8,468 nucleotides of DNA from DASUFI01 sp036274635 (GCA_036274635.1 DASUFI010000170.1:1-8468), one strand, 5' to 3'; shown: positions 1 through 6,478, numbered from the stretch's first letter. Notes: generated from the letters alone by a model not told the origin. Program-made: numbers and translations.

Positions 1-1
1 G

Positions 2-679
2 GGGCTGGACGTGCGCGACCTCGGGCGCATGCCCTACCGCCTGGCCTGGGCCCTGCAGAAGGAGCTGGTCGAGGCGCGCCTCGCCGGCCGCGCGTGCGAC
101 ACCCTGCTGCTGGTGGAGCACGACCCCGTCGTCACGCTCGGCCGCGGCACGCGCGGGGAGTTCCTCGCGGGCGGCGCGCGCGTGCTGCGCGAGGGCGACG
201 CGGAATTCGTGCCGCTGCCCGGCGGCGCGCGCGCGGAGGTCATCGAGGTCGAGCGCGGCGGGCAGGCCACGTACCACGGGCCGGGGCAGCTGATCGCCTA
301 TCCCATCGTGAAGCTGCGCGAGGACCGGCACGACCTGCACGCGTGGATGCGGGCGCTTGAGCAAGCGGTCATCGACGCGCTCGCACCGCTCGGCCTGCGC
401 GCGGGGCGGCGCGAGGGAGCGACGGGCGTGTGGATCGACGGGCAGCGCAAGATCTGCAGCATCGGCGTGGCCGCCAGCCGCTGGGTCACCTACCACGGCC
501 TCGCGCTGAACGTGGACACCGAGCTGGCGCACTTCATGGCCATCGCGCCCTGCGGCTTCGAGGCGGGGGTGATGACCAGCGTGGAGCGGGAGACGGGGGG
601 AGCCTCGACTCAAGACTTTCCCACGAGGCTCGCGGAGTGCCTTGGCGCTTCCTGCGACATGTTCCGCGAGGGCCGATGA
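2..679 (+). CDS. lipB: Octanoyl-[acyl carrier protein]:protein N-octanoyltransferase LipB, 5' end probably outside window
   Basis: LipB moves the octanoyl group from octanoyl-ACP to lipoyl domains of enzymes such as pyruvate dehydrogenase, the first step of lipoate assembly in the cytoplasm. The family signature RGGQATYHGPGQ is present, as are the catalytic lysine (RKICSIG, codon 449-451) and the acyl-accepting cysteine (APCGF, codon 551-553), so the enzyme looks active. A GTG at 11 could start a 222-residue protein, but the frame stays open to the edge. The preceding residues (GLDVRDLG) resemble the usual LipB N-terminus, so the true start is probably further left. Relative to typical LipB there are roughly ten extra residues between LGR and RGG, around EGDAEFVPLPGG. 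The last 25 or so codons, from about 597, use many A/T-ending codons unlike the rest of the gene. The stop overlaps the next start as ATGA. Identity is secure; only the start is uncertain. Confidence 0.95.
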   Translation, partial: GLDVRDLGRMPYRLAWALQKELVEARLAGRACDTLLLVEHDPVVTLGRGTRGEFLAGGARVLREGDAEFVPLPGGARAEVIEVERGGQATYHGPGQLIAYPIVKLREDRHDLHAWMRALEQAVIDALAPLGLRAGRREGATGVWIDGQRKICSIGVAASRWVTYHGLALNVDTELAHFMAIAPCGFEAGVMTSVERETGGASTQDFPTRLAECLGASCDMFREGR

Positions 680-1254
680 GGAAGACGTGGCTCGCAGTCG
701 CTGCCTTGCTGTGCGTGTCGACGATCGGAGGCTGCTGTCTCACGCCCGCCATGTGGGACTCGGTGCGCATGAAGCCCACGCGAATCGCACAGGGTGTCGT
801 CACCGGTGACGGCACTGTGTGGCTGGACGTCGAGACGACCGGATCCGTCCAGCGAGTCTGTATCGACCCTTCGCAAGCCCGCGGACACAGTTCGACAAGA
901 TCTTCGACAGAGGTTGCTCAAGGAGCACTGCCTGCTGGCGAGCCGCTGCGGGTCGTGTCGGATGTCTGGGAACTCTCCAACCACGCTGAGCCCAGGTGGA
1001 GCGCATCGCTACAGCCAGGTGATCGCCACTCCTTCGTGGATCTGCGCCTCGTCGAACCAGGGATGGATGATTCGGCGCTGGTTGAACTCGCGCTTCCCGT
1101 CGACTGGACCCGGCCAGCCTCCTGGGGTGCGGTGGTCATCACACCGGTAACTGCGACACTGGATGTCTTCGTGTTCGGGCCAATCCACTTGCTCTGGATC
1201 GTCTGGACGGCTGGAGGTCATGGCCAGCCGTGGTTGCCGTTCTGCGAGCGCTGA
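676..1254 (+). CDS. Small predicted lipoprotein, copy A of a paralogous pair
   Basis: The product has 192 residues and unknown function. A charged N-terminus (MRK), a hydrophobic stretch and the lipobox IGGC, with lipidated Cys20, indicate export and anchoring to a membrane. The C-terminal third holds the best-conserved block shared with the lipoprotein at 1362-1934: WGAVVITPVT, then D, P and LW, then GGHGQPWLPF. This block is hydrophobic enough to contact or span a membrane. The pattern recalls small YceK/YidQ-type (DUF1375) lipoproteins, but that is only a weak resemblance. The ATG at 676 overlaps the lipB stop as ATGA and follows a GAGGG-like ribosome site, so translation may be coupled to lipB. 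Codon use differs sharply from neighbouring genes, with codons such as AGA (898-900), ACA, CAA, GGA and GTT, which suggests transfer or a different origin. The reading frame is intact. Confidence is high that it is a gene and low on any role. Confidence 0.8.
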   Translation: MRKTWLAVAALLCVSTIGGCCLTPAMWDSVRMKPTRIAQGVVTGDGTVWLDVETTGSVQRVCIDPSQARGHSSTRSSTEVAQGALPAGEPLRVVSDVWELSNHAEPRWSASLQPGDRHSFVDLRLVEPGMDDSALVELALPVDWTRPASWGAVVITPVTATLDVFVFGPIHLLWIVWTAGGHGQPWLPFCER

Positions 1255-1299
1255 CATGCATTCTCGACCATCACCCGCGCGCGCACCGTCTCTGACATC

Positions 1300-1365
1300 G
1301 GTGACACGCTCATGAACGTCCTGCTCGCCGCGCGCATCGCGGAGCTCGCGGAGCCCGCCGGATGA
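1300..1365 (+). pseudogene. mazG-like remnant duplicated upstream of lipoprotein B
   Basis: In the frame ending at TGA 1363-1365 this stretch reads GDTLMNVLLAARIAE followed by ELAEPAG-like residues. The intact mazG downstream reads GDTLMNVVLIARIAE, so 13 of 15 residues agree. At the DNA level 1303-1344 matches 2241-2282 at 37 of 42 positions, including unbroken runs of 17 and 12 bases. Similarity stops abruptly on both sides; the bases before 1300 do not match mazG. It is therefore a fragment rather than a working gene: it holds only the second helix and metal-site region of one MazG domain. Its stop overlaps the start of lipoprotein B as ATGA. An ATG at 1312 would allow a 17-residue peptide, but no ribosome-binding site is visible before it. 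The duplication is directly visible; its origin by recombination is inferred. Confidence 0.6.
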
Positions 1366-1934
1366 AGTGGCGCCTCCACGCGCCGCTCCTCCTGCTCGCC
1401 TCGCTGCCCGGCTGCACCTGGGGGATCACGAACCTGATGTGGAACGCGCAGCGCTCGCGGCCGGTGGCCATCGACGGGGCCGTGCTCACCCGCGAGGCCT
1501 CGGTCGTCGCGGACCTCGACACGACGATCGGCCCGCTGCGCGTGGTGAAGGTGGCCGACGTGTCCACGGACATGATGGAGGTCGTCGACGCGAGGGGCCC
1601 GCTGCCGCCAGGCCGAGCCATCACCGTCCGCGACGGCCCATTCGACTCAGAGGATCCCGACTCGTACGCGGGCGGCCCCTGGCTGTGGCTCGGCCCGGAC
1701 GGCCGCCACGACGGCCAGCTCGTGCTCACCGTGCGCAGCGGCGGCTACCTCCGCGAGCGCTCGATCTGGTACCTCCGACCGATCGACTTCTCGCGCTGGC
1801 AGGCGTGGGGCGCCGTCGTCGCCACGCCGGTCACGGTCGCGGTCGACCTCGTGATCATCTGGCCCACCGAAATGCTCTGGACCATACTGACCATGGGTCA
1901 GCACGGGCCGCTGTACCCGTTCGACGACGGGTGA
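1362..1934 (+). CDS. Small predicted lipoprotein, copy B of a paralogous pair
   Basis: The product has 190 residues and unknown function. It starts MKWRLHAP, followed by a leucine-rich signal segment and the lipobox LPGC with lipidated Cys18. It is a divergent paralogue of the lipoprotein at 676-1254: both have an early MW...R..P..I motif, a TT motif with a following RV, a LP.G motif, and the C-terminal block WGAVV.TPVT...D.....P...LW...T.G.HG...PF. The longest uninterrupted hydrophobic run, about residues 150-166, lies in that block. Unlike copy A, its codon use is GC-rich like the rest of the window. The chosen ATG at 1362 overlaps the stop of the mazG-like remnant as ATGA and gives a complete signal peptide. 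mazG follows after 57 bases. Gene status is well supported by the paralogy; function cannot be assigned from sequence. Confidence 0.85.
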   Translation: MKWRLHAPLLLLASLPGCTWGITNLMWNAQRSRPVAIDGAVLTREASVVADLDTTIGPLRVVKVADVSTDMMEVVDARGPLPPGRAITVRDGPFDSEDPDSYAGGPWLWLGPDGRHDGQLVLTVRSGGYLRERSIWYLRPIDFSRWQAWGAVVATPVTVAVDLVIIWPTEMLWTILTMGQHGPLYPFDDG

Positions 1935-1980
1935 TGAGGACGGATCGAGCCCGGGCTTCAGCTCCGCCCAGTACGCGCAC

Positions 1981-1987
1981 GAGGTGA
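1981..1987 (+). promoter_or_regulatory. Ribosome-binding site of mazG
   Basis: GAGGTGA lies four bases before the ATG at 1992 and supports that start for mazG. It shows that mazG is translated independently of the lipoprotein upstream. Confidence 0.6.
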
Positions 1988-1991
1988 CTCC

Positions 1992-2864
1992 ATGACAGAC
2001 CCCGACTTCTCCGCCATCGCCCGCGAGCAGGGCGCCGCGCGCGCCGCGCCCGAGCGCGAGGCCGTCGCGCGCCTCGCCGACCTGGTCGGCGTGATCTACC
2101 GGCTGCGCGATCCCGACGGCTGCCCCTGGGACCGCGCGCAGTCCGTGGACAGCATGGCACTGAACCTGCTCGACGAGGCGGCCGAGGCGCACGAGGCCGT
2201 GGCCAACGGCGACGACGCGGCCGTGTGCGAGGAGCTGGGCGACACGCTCATGAACGTGGTGCTCATCGCGCGCATCGCCGAGCAGGAGCGGCGCTTCGGC
2301 CTCGCGCAGGTGGCCTCCGGCATCGCGGAGAAGCTGGTGCGCCGCCACCCGCACGTCTTCGGCGAGCAGCGCGCGGCGGACGTGGGCGAGGCGCTCGCCA
2401 GCTGGAACGCGGCCAAGGACAGGGAGCAGGCCGACAAGAAGGCCCGCCGCGCCTCGGCGCTGGATGGCGTGGCCGAGGCGCTGCCGGCGCTGGCCGCCGC
2501 CGCGCGCACGCTGGAGAAGGCCGCGGCCGTGCGCTTCGAGTGGCCCGACGCGAACGCCGCGCTGGCCAAGCTGGACGAGGAGCTGGCCGAGCTGCGCGCC
2601 GCCGTCGCGCGCGGCCAGCCGCGCGAGATCGAGGACGAGCTGGGCGACGTGCTCTTCGCCGCCGTCGCCGTGGGCCGCAAGGCCGGCCTCGACCCCGAGC
2701 TCGCGCTGCGCCGCGCGCTGGGCAAGTTCCGCCGGCGCTTCGCCGTGCTCGAGCGCGTGCTGGGCGACAAGCTGGGCCAGGCGGACCTGGACCAGCTGCT
2801 GGTGGCGTGGGAGCGGGCCGTGCTGGCCGAGCGCGCGGCCGGAGGCGAGGACGCGCTGCCCTGA
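1992..2864 (+). CDS. mazG: Nucleoside triphosphate pyrophosphohydrolase MazG, two-domain form
   Basis: MazG hydrolyses (d)NTPs, including non-canonical ones, to the monophosphate and pyrophosphate, and so cleans the nucleotide pool. The 290-residue protein has the full tandem arrangement. Domain 1 (about residues 25-125) has CPWD at 44-47, the metal-site motif DEAAE at 61-65, EELGD at 80-84 and RRHPHVFG at 117-124. Domain 2 (about 175-265) has FEWPD at 182-186, EELAE at 196-200 and EDELGD at 214-219. In domain 1 the usual first glutamate of EExxE is aspartate, a conservative change; domain 2 has the full motif. Length is slightly above the E. coli protein (about 260 residues) because of an alanine-rich N-terminus. 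The start is supported by GAGGTGA just upstream. The gene ends 11 bases before the Qng1-like gene, probably in the same transcript. Confidence 0.95.
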   Translation: MTDPDFSAIAREQGAARAAPEREAVARLADLVGVIYRLRDPDGCPWDRAQSVDSMALNLLDEAAEAHEAVANGDDAAVCEELGDTLMNVVLIARIAEQERRFGLAQVASGIAEKLVRRHPHVFGEQRAADVGEALASWNAAKDREQADKKARRASALDGVAEALPALAAAARTLEKAAAVRFEWPDANAALAKLDEELAELRAAVARGQPREIEDELGDVLFAAVAVGRKAGLDPELALRRALGKFRRRFAVLERVLGDKLGQADLDQLLVAWERAVLAERAAGGEDALP

Positions 2865-2875
2865 GCCGCGACCGC

Positions 2876-3841
2876 ATGGGCGACGTCTTCGACGCGATCC
2901 GCTCCGCGTGCCGCGACGTCGCGCAGGGCGCGCGTCACGTGCGCCTCGTCGAGCCGCGCCTCGCCGCGCTGGCCGACGCGCTCCCGGACCCGCGCGAGGC
3001 GCCCGGCCCCGAGCCGGCGCACCACTGGCTGGGCCACGGCGAAGGGACCGCGGTGTTCATGCTGTTGCTCGACGCGGTCAACTTCGGCTCGGGCTGGAGC
3101 GCGCACCTGCGCAAGCCGGAGGGCCTGTCGACGTACTACACGACGGCCTCGGCGCTGACGCGCTGGTTCGAGCGCGAAGGCGTGCCCACGCCGGCCCGCG
3201 TCCTCGCGCTGGGGCCCGCAGAGCTGGGGGAGATCTTCGGCCAGATGGGCCGGCCCGCCGGCCATCCGGTACACGAGCTGCTCGCGCTGTGGGCGCGCAG
3301 CCTGCACGAGCTGGCCGAGCTGGTGCGGCGCGACTTCGGCGGCGAGTGGCTGGGGCCGGTGCGCGCCGCGGAGGGCCGTGCGGCGCGCCTCGTGGAGCGC
3401 CTCGGCGCGCTGCCGGCCTGGCACGACGTCGCGGCGTGGCGGGGCCGGCAGGTGCCCTTCTTCAAGCGCGCGCAGATCGCCTGCGCCGACCTGCACCTGG
3501 CGGCGCAGGGCGCGTGGTGGGGACGCTTCGACGACCTGCCGCGCCTCACGCTCTTCGCGGACAACCTCGTGCCGCACGTGCTGCGCGTCGAAGGCGTGCT
3601 GGAGTACGAGCCGGCGCTGGCCGCGCGCATCGCCGCGGGGACCGAGCTGCCTGCGGGGAGCGAGGGCGAGGTCGAGATCCGTGCCTGCGGCCTGCACGCG
3701 GTGGAGCTGCTGGTCGCGCGGCTCGCGGCGACGGGGCGGCCGGCCACGGCGCTGCAGCTGGACGGTCTGCTGTGGCACCGCGGCCAGTCGCCATCTGTCA
3801 AGGCCGTGCCTCGCCATCGCACGCGGAGCAGCTTCTATTGA
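2876..3841 (+). CDS. Queuosine salvage protein, queuosine 5'-phosphate N-glycosylase family (DUF2419/Qng1)
   Basis: Members of this family release the base queuine from queuosine nucleotides so that it can be re-inserted at the wobble position of tRNAs; the best-studied members are eukaryotic, with some bacterial homologues. The 321-residue product matches along its whole length: ARHVRL near 19-24, LDAVNFGSG at 65-73, LRKPEGLS at 78-85, FGQ at 121-123, PFFKRAQI at 194-201, FADNLVPHVLR at 227-237, EVEIRACGLHAVELL at 265-279 and the C-terminal signature PRHRTRSSFY at 312-321. It has no signal peptide, so it should be cytoplasmic. The ATG at 2876 gives the normal N-terminus for the family; the reading frame extends upstream inside mazG, but that part has no resemblance. 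The ribosome-binding site is weak, and 11 bases separate it from mazG, so read-through translation is likely. Queuine uptake or insertion genes are not in the window. Confidence 0.92.
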   Translation: MGDVFDAIRSACRDVAQGARHVRLVEPRLAALADALPDPREAPGPEPAHHWLGHGEGTAVFMLLLDAVNFGSGWSAHLRKPEGLSTYYTTASALTRWFEREGVPTPARVLALGPAELGEIFGQMGRPAGHPVHELLALWARSLHELAELVRRDFGGEWLGPVRAAEGRAARLVERLGALPAWHDVAAWRGRQVPFFKRAQIACADLHLAAQGAWWGRFDDLPRLTLFADNLVPHVLRVEGVLEYEPALAARIAAGTELPAGSEGEVEIRACGLHAVELLVARLAATGRPATALQLDGLLWHRGQSPSVKAVPRHRTRSSFY

Positions 3842-3950
3842 GAGAGCTCGTCGCCGAAGCGCGGAAACTCCCGCGTAACGGGGCATGGATCAAGACTCGC
3901 GCAACGCGCAAGGGGGCGCCGCTCGCGATCTGGTGACGCCGGCGGACGCG

Positions 3951-3976
3951 GCGCCGCGCGAATGCTTGCGCGGCGC
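3951..3976 (+). repeat. GC-rich inverted repeat, possible terminator or attenuator
   Basis: In the 159-base gap between the Qng1-like gene and the methyltransferase, GCGCCGCGC (3951-3959) is repeated in perfect inverted form as GCGCGGCGC (3968-3976). In RNA the stem can extend by a G-U and an A-U pair to close on a four-base loop. No T-run follows, so it is not a classical intrinsic terminator. It ends 24 bases before the next ATG and just ahead of that gene's ribosome site, so it could also slow expression of the downstream genes. In DNA this rich in GC, short stems arise easily by chance. The rest of the gap (3842-3950) shows nothing I can name. Confidence 0.35.
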
Positions 3977-3986
3977 GGCGCACGTT

Positions 3987-3993
3987 AGGATGG
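3987..3993 (+). promoter_or_regulatory. Ribosome-binding site of the methyltransferase gene
   Basis: AGGATGG lies seven bases before the ATG at 4001 and supports that start. The same bases contain TAGGAT, which resembles a -10 box, but no suitably spaced -35 box was found, so only the ribosome-site reading is kept. Confidence 0.5.
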
Positions 3994-4000
3994 ACGCACC

Positions 4001-4744
4001 ATGCGCGCAGCACCCTGGTACGTCGAGGCCTTCACCGAAGCGTACCTGGACGTCTACCCGCACCGCGACGAGCGCAGCGCGGCGCGCGAGGCGCGCGGCA
4101 CGTTGAACCTGCTGCGCCACGAGGGCACGCGCGGCCGCCTGCTCGACCTGGCCTCGGGCAGCGGCCGGCACGCGCGAGCTTTCAGGCTGCTGCGCTGCCC
4201 GGTGGTGTGCCTCGACCTCTCGACCCAGCTCGCGCGCCGCAGCGTCGCGCTGGGCCTGCCCACCGTGCGCGCCGACATGCGCCGGCTGCCCTTCGCCGAG
4301 CAGAGCTTCGCGGCCGTGGCCTGCATGTTCAGCAGCTTCGGCTACTTCGAGCACGACGACGAGCACCAGCGCGTGCTGCTCGAGATCGAGCGGGTGCTGC
4401 GCCCGGGCGGCGGCGTGCTGCTGGACCTCATGGACCCCGACACCGTGCGCTTCCGGCTGCGCCCGCAGGACGTGGAGCAGGCCGACGGCCGCACGGTGGA
4501 GATCGAGCGCGCGCTGTCGGCCGACGGCCGGCGCGTCGAGAAGCAGATCCGCATGATCCGCGACGGCAGCGCCACCCTGGCGTGGCACGAGTCCGTGCGC
4601 CTCTTCACGCTGGACGAGGTCGAGGCCCTGGCCGTGCGCGCGCGCCTGCGCCTCGCCGGCGTGTGGGGCGACTTCGACGGCCGGCCGCACCTGCCGGGCG
4701 AGACGCGCCAGATCGTCGCGCTGCGCAAGCCGGTGACGCCGTGA
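4001..4744 (+). CDS. Class I SAM-dependent methyltransferase, substrate unknown
   Basis: The 247-residue product has the Rossmann-like SAM-binding fold. Motif I is LLDLASGSGR at 47-56, the acidic residue ending strand 2 is Asp72 in VVCLDLS, and Asp92 in VRADMRRLPF sits at the motif usually near the adenine. The segment MFSSFGYFEHDDEHQRVL (109-126) followed by LRPGG (about 134-138) is typical of the Methyltransf_11/25 small-molecule group. The C-terminal half (from about 150) is a beta-rich region ending in VALRKP. The substrate cannot be read from the sequence; small-molecule, lipid-quinone or protein targets are all possible. The start follows AGGATGG. The stop shares a base with the start of the next gene (TGATG), implying coupled translation with the alpha/beta hydrolase, so the two may act on the same compound. 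Confidence 0.88.
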   Translation: MRAAPWYVEAFTEAYLDVYPHRDERSAAREARGTLNLLRHEGTRGRLLDLASGSGRHARAFRLLRCPVVCLDLSTQLARRSVALGLPTVRADMRRLPFAEQSFAAVACMFSSFGYFEHDDEHQRVLLEIERVLRPGGGVLLDLMDPDTVRFRLRPQDVEQADGRTVEIERALSADGRRVEKQIRMIRDGSATLAWHESVRLFTLDEVEALAVRARLRLAGVWGDFDGRPHLPGETRQIVALRKPVTP

Positions 4745-5598
4745 TGGCCGCGGCCACCGTGCGCCGGTTGGCCACCCGCGTGCCCTGCGCCGACGGCCTC
4801 TCCATGGGCCTCGACCTGTATGCGCCCGAGGGCGAGTCTCCGCCGCTCCCGGTCACGGTCGTGTGCCACGGCTTCAAGGGCTTCAAGGACTGGGGCTTCT
4901 TCCCGCCGCTGTGCGAGCGCCTCGCCGCGCACGGCCGCGCGCTGGCCGTCTTCGACTTCAGCCACAACGGCGTGGGCGAGCGGCCGGGCGAGTTCGACCG
5001 GCTGGACCTCTTCGGTCGCCAGACCGTGAGCCGCCACGTGCAGGACCTGGGCACGGTGCTGGACTTCCTGGACTCCGACTTCGCGCGCGGCGCCAACCTG
5101 CAGCGCGCGCGGCACTTCAACGTCGTCGGGCACAGCCTGGGCGGCGCGGTGGCCGTGCTGCGCGCCGCCGAGGACGCGCGCATCACGCAGGTGACCACGC
5201 TGAACGGCGTCGCCGAGCTGCCGCGCTTCACGCCCGAGCAGATCGCCGAGGGCCGCCGCGCCGGCAAGCTGGCCGTGAAGAACCAGCGTACCGGCCAGGA
5301 CATGCCGCTGGAGCTGTCGTGGCTGGACGACTGCGCGCGCCAGGACATCGAGGGCGCCGCGACGCAGATCTTCGTGCCGGCGCTGGTGATCCAGGGCGAG
5401 GCCGACCCGGGCGTCACGCCCGCCGAGGGCCGCCAGCTCAACGAGTGGATCCCCGGCAGCCGCCTCGTGATGGTGCCGGGCGCGGATCACGTCTTCGGGG
5501 CGAAGCACCCCTTCGCCGGCTGGACGCCCGCGCTGGAGCAGGTGGCGCGCGAGCTGGACGCCTTCCTTCCGCACGTAGGGAGGCTGGGTGGGATCTGA
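4744..5598 (+). CDS. Alpha/beta-hydrolase fold serine hydrolase
   Basis: The 284-residue product is a soluble alpha/beta hydrolase, probably an esterase or acyl hydrolase. The oxyanion-region motif HGFKGFKDWGFF (about 40-51) is followed by FDFSHNGVGERPGEF. The catalytic triad is visible: Ser131 in GHSLGG, Asp221 in GEADPGV and His249 in GADHVFG. There is no signal peptide, so it should be cytoplasmic. The ATG is the TGATG overlap with the methyltransferase stop, which is good evidence for this start. The end overlaps the next gene's GTG start by 11 bases. HGFKGFKDWGFF-type proteins are often annotated as dienelactone-hydrolase-like or peptidase S9-like, but substrate specificity cannot be inferred. 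It is intact, and its composition matches its neighbours. Confidence 0.9.
   Translation: MAAATVRRLATRVPCADGLSMGLDLYAPEGESPPLPVTVVCHGFKGFKDWGFFPPLCERLAAHGRALAVFDFSHNGVGERPGEFDRLDLFGRQTVSRHVQDLGTVLDFLDSDFARGANLQRARHFNVVGHSLGGAVAVLRAAEDARITQVTTLNGVAELPRFTPEQIAEGRRAGKLAVKNQRTGQDMPLELSWLDDCARQDIEGAATQIFVPALVIQGEADPGVTPAEGRQLNEWIPGSRLVMVPGADHVFGAKHPFAGWTPALEQVARELDAFLPHVGRLGGI
5577..5583 (+). promoter_or_regulatory. Ribosome-binding site deciding the GTG start at 5588
   Basis: AGGGAGG, inside the end of the hydrolase gene, lies four bases before GTG 5588. The alternative in-frame starts, GTG 5651 and ATG 5660, have poorer or badly spaced sites, so the upstream GTG is preferred. Confidence 0.6.
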
Positions 5599-6478
5599 CC
5601 GCGCAACCTCCGGCACCGGCGCGCCGCGCGCGCTGATCAGCGAGAGCCAGGTGGAGGCCATGATCTCGCTGCTGACCGACAGCAGCGACACCGTGCTGGC
5701 CGCCTGCCGCAAGGGCCTGCGCCAGCACGCCGAGCTGGCCGAGCCGCTGCTGCGCGAGCGCCTGGGCGAGTCCGGCGGCGACGAGTCCCTCGCGCTGCGC
5801 GCCGCGCTGCTGGACGTCGTGGGCTCGCGCCTCGAGCAGCCGCTCGTGGACCACCTCGTGCATGCGCCCGACCTCGCCGCGGGCTCGGTGCTCATCGGCC
5901 GCCTCGTCGACCCGGCCGCGGCCCCGGAGGGGGTGGCCGCCGCGCTCGACGCGCTGGCCGACCAGGTGAGCGCCGAGCTCGAGCTGCCCGGCCAGGACCC
6001 GGACCGCGACCTCGCCGCCCTCACCGCGGTGCTGGCGCGGCCCGGCGGCTTCGCGGGCGTGCGCCAGGAATCGGCCGACGTGCTGGACGTGGTGCTGCAG
6101 GGCGTGTGCGCCCGCCGGCGCGGCATCCCGCTCGCGGTCTGCACCGCCTGGCTGCTGGTCGCGCGGCGCGTGGGCATCCCGCTGCGCGGCGTCAACATGC
6201 CCGGCCACTTCCTCGTGCGCCACGTGCGGCCCGACGGCTACGTCGTGCTCGATCCCTTCGGCGGCGGCCGCCCCGTGCGCGAGGAGGACTGCCGCCGCCT
6301 GCTCTCCGGCGCGGGCTACCCGGCCGTGGACATCGCCCTGCTCGATGCCTGCGACCGCGACATGCTGCAGCGCACGCTGCGCAACCTGGTCATGTTCGCC
6401 ACCCGCTCGGGCGACCGCGACCTCGCCGCCCGCTGCGCGCGCATCCTGAACGTCTCGACCGCGCTCATCGGCTCCTGA
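5588..6478 (+). CDS. SirB1-like transglutaminase-core (Transglut_core2) protein
   Basis: The 296-residue product has two parts. The N-terminal half (about 15-150) is helical and rich in leucine and alanine, somewhat like HEAT-type scaffolds. The C-terminal half matches the SirB1/Transglut_core2 family: RRRGIPLAVCTAWLLVARR at 176-194, GIPLRGVNMPGHFLVR at 196-211, and DPFGGGR at 222-228. His207 and Asp222 occupy the histidine and aspartate positions of the papain-like triad. The only nearby cysteine, Cys185, seems to lie three residues from the canonical nucleophile position, so protease or transglutaminase activity is doubtful. The family's role is poorly known. The GTG start at 5588 is chosen because AGGGAGG lies four bases upstream; ATG 5660 would shorten it by 24 residues. 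It overlaps the hydrolase by 11 bases and is followed after 14 bases by the regulator gene. Confidence 0.85.
   Translation: MGSDRATSGTGAPRALISESQVEAMISLLTDSSDTVLAACRKGLRQHAELAEPLLRERLGESGGDESLALRAALLDVVGSRLEQPLVDHLVHAPDLAAGSVLIGRLVDPAAAPEGVAAALDALADQVSAELELPGQDPDRDLAALTAVLARPGGFAGVRQESADVLDVVLQGVCARRRGIPLAVCTAWLLVARRVGIPLRGVNMPGHFLVRHVRPDGYVVLDPFGGGRPVREEDCRRLLSGAGYPAVDIALLDACDRDMLQRTLRNLVMFATRSGDRDLAARCARILNVSTALIGS

Noticed and set aside
1948..1957. Ten-base palindrome AGCCCGGGCT before mazG
   Set aside because: Too short to stand out in DNA this GC-rich, with no T-run and no partner site.
2155..2169. TGGCAC-N5-CTGC, close to a sigma-54 promoter
   Set aside because: It lies within mazG codons, the -12 element is imperfect and no gene starts suitably downstream; chance is the simplest explanation.
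2096..3886. Long open frame on the - strand opposite mazG and the Qng1-like gene
   Set aside because: Arginine- and alanine-rich shadow translation typical of GC-rich DNA; the + strand proteins in the same place match known families over their full length.
3966..3991. Possible sigma-70 promoter TTGCGC ... TAGGAT before the methyltransferase
   Set aside because: The spacer is only about 14 bases, the -35 match is weak and the -10 overlaps the likely ribosome site, leaving almost no leader.
4342..6198. Open frame of more than 600 codons on the - strand opposite the methyltransferase, hydrolase and transglutaminase-like genes
   Set aside because: No recognisable motifs and biased low-complexity sequence; fully explained as the complement of three well-supported genes.
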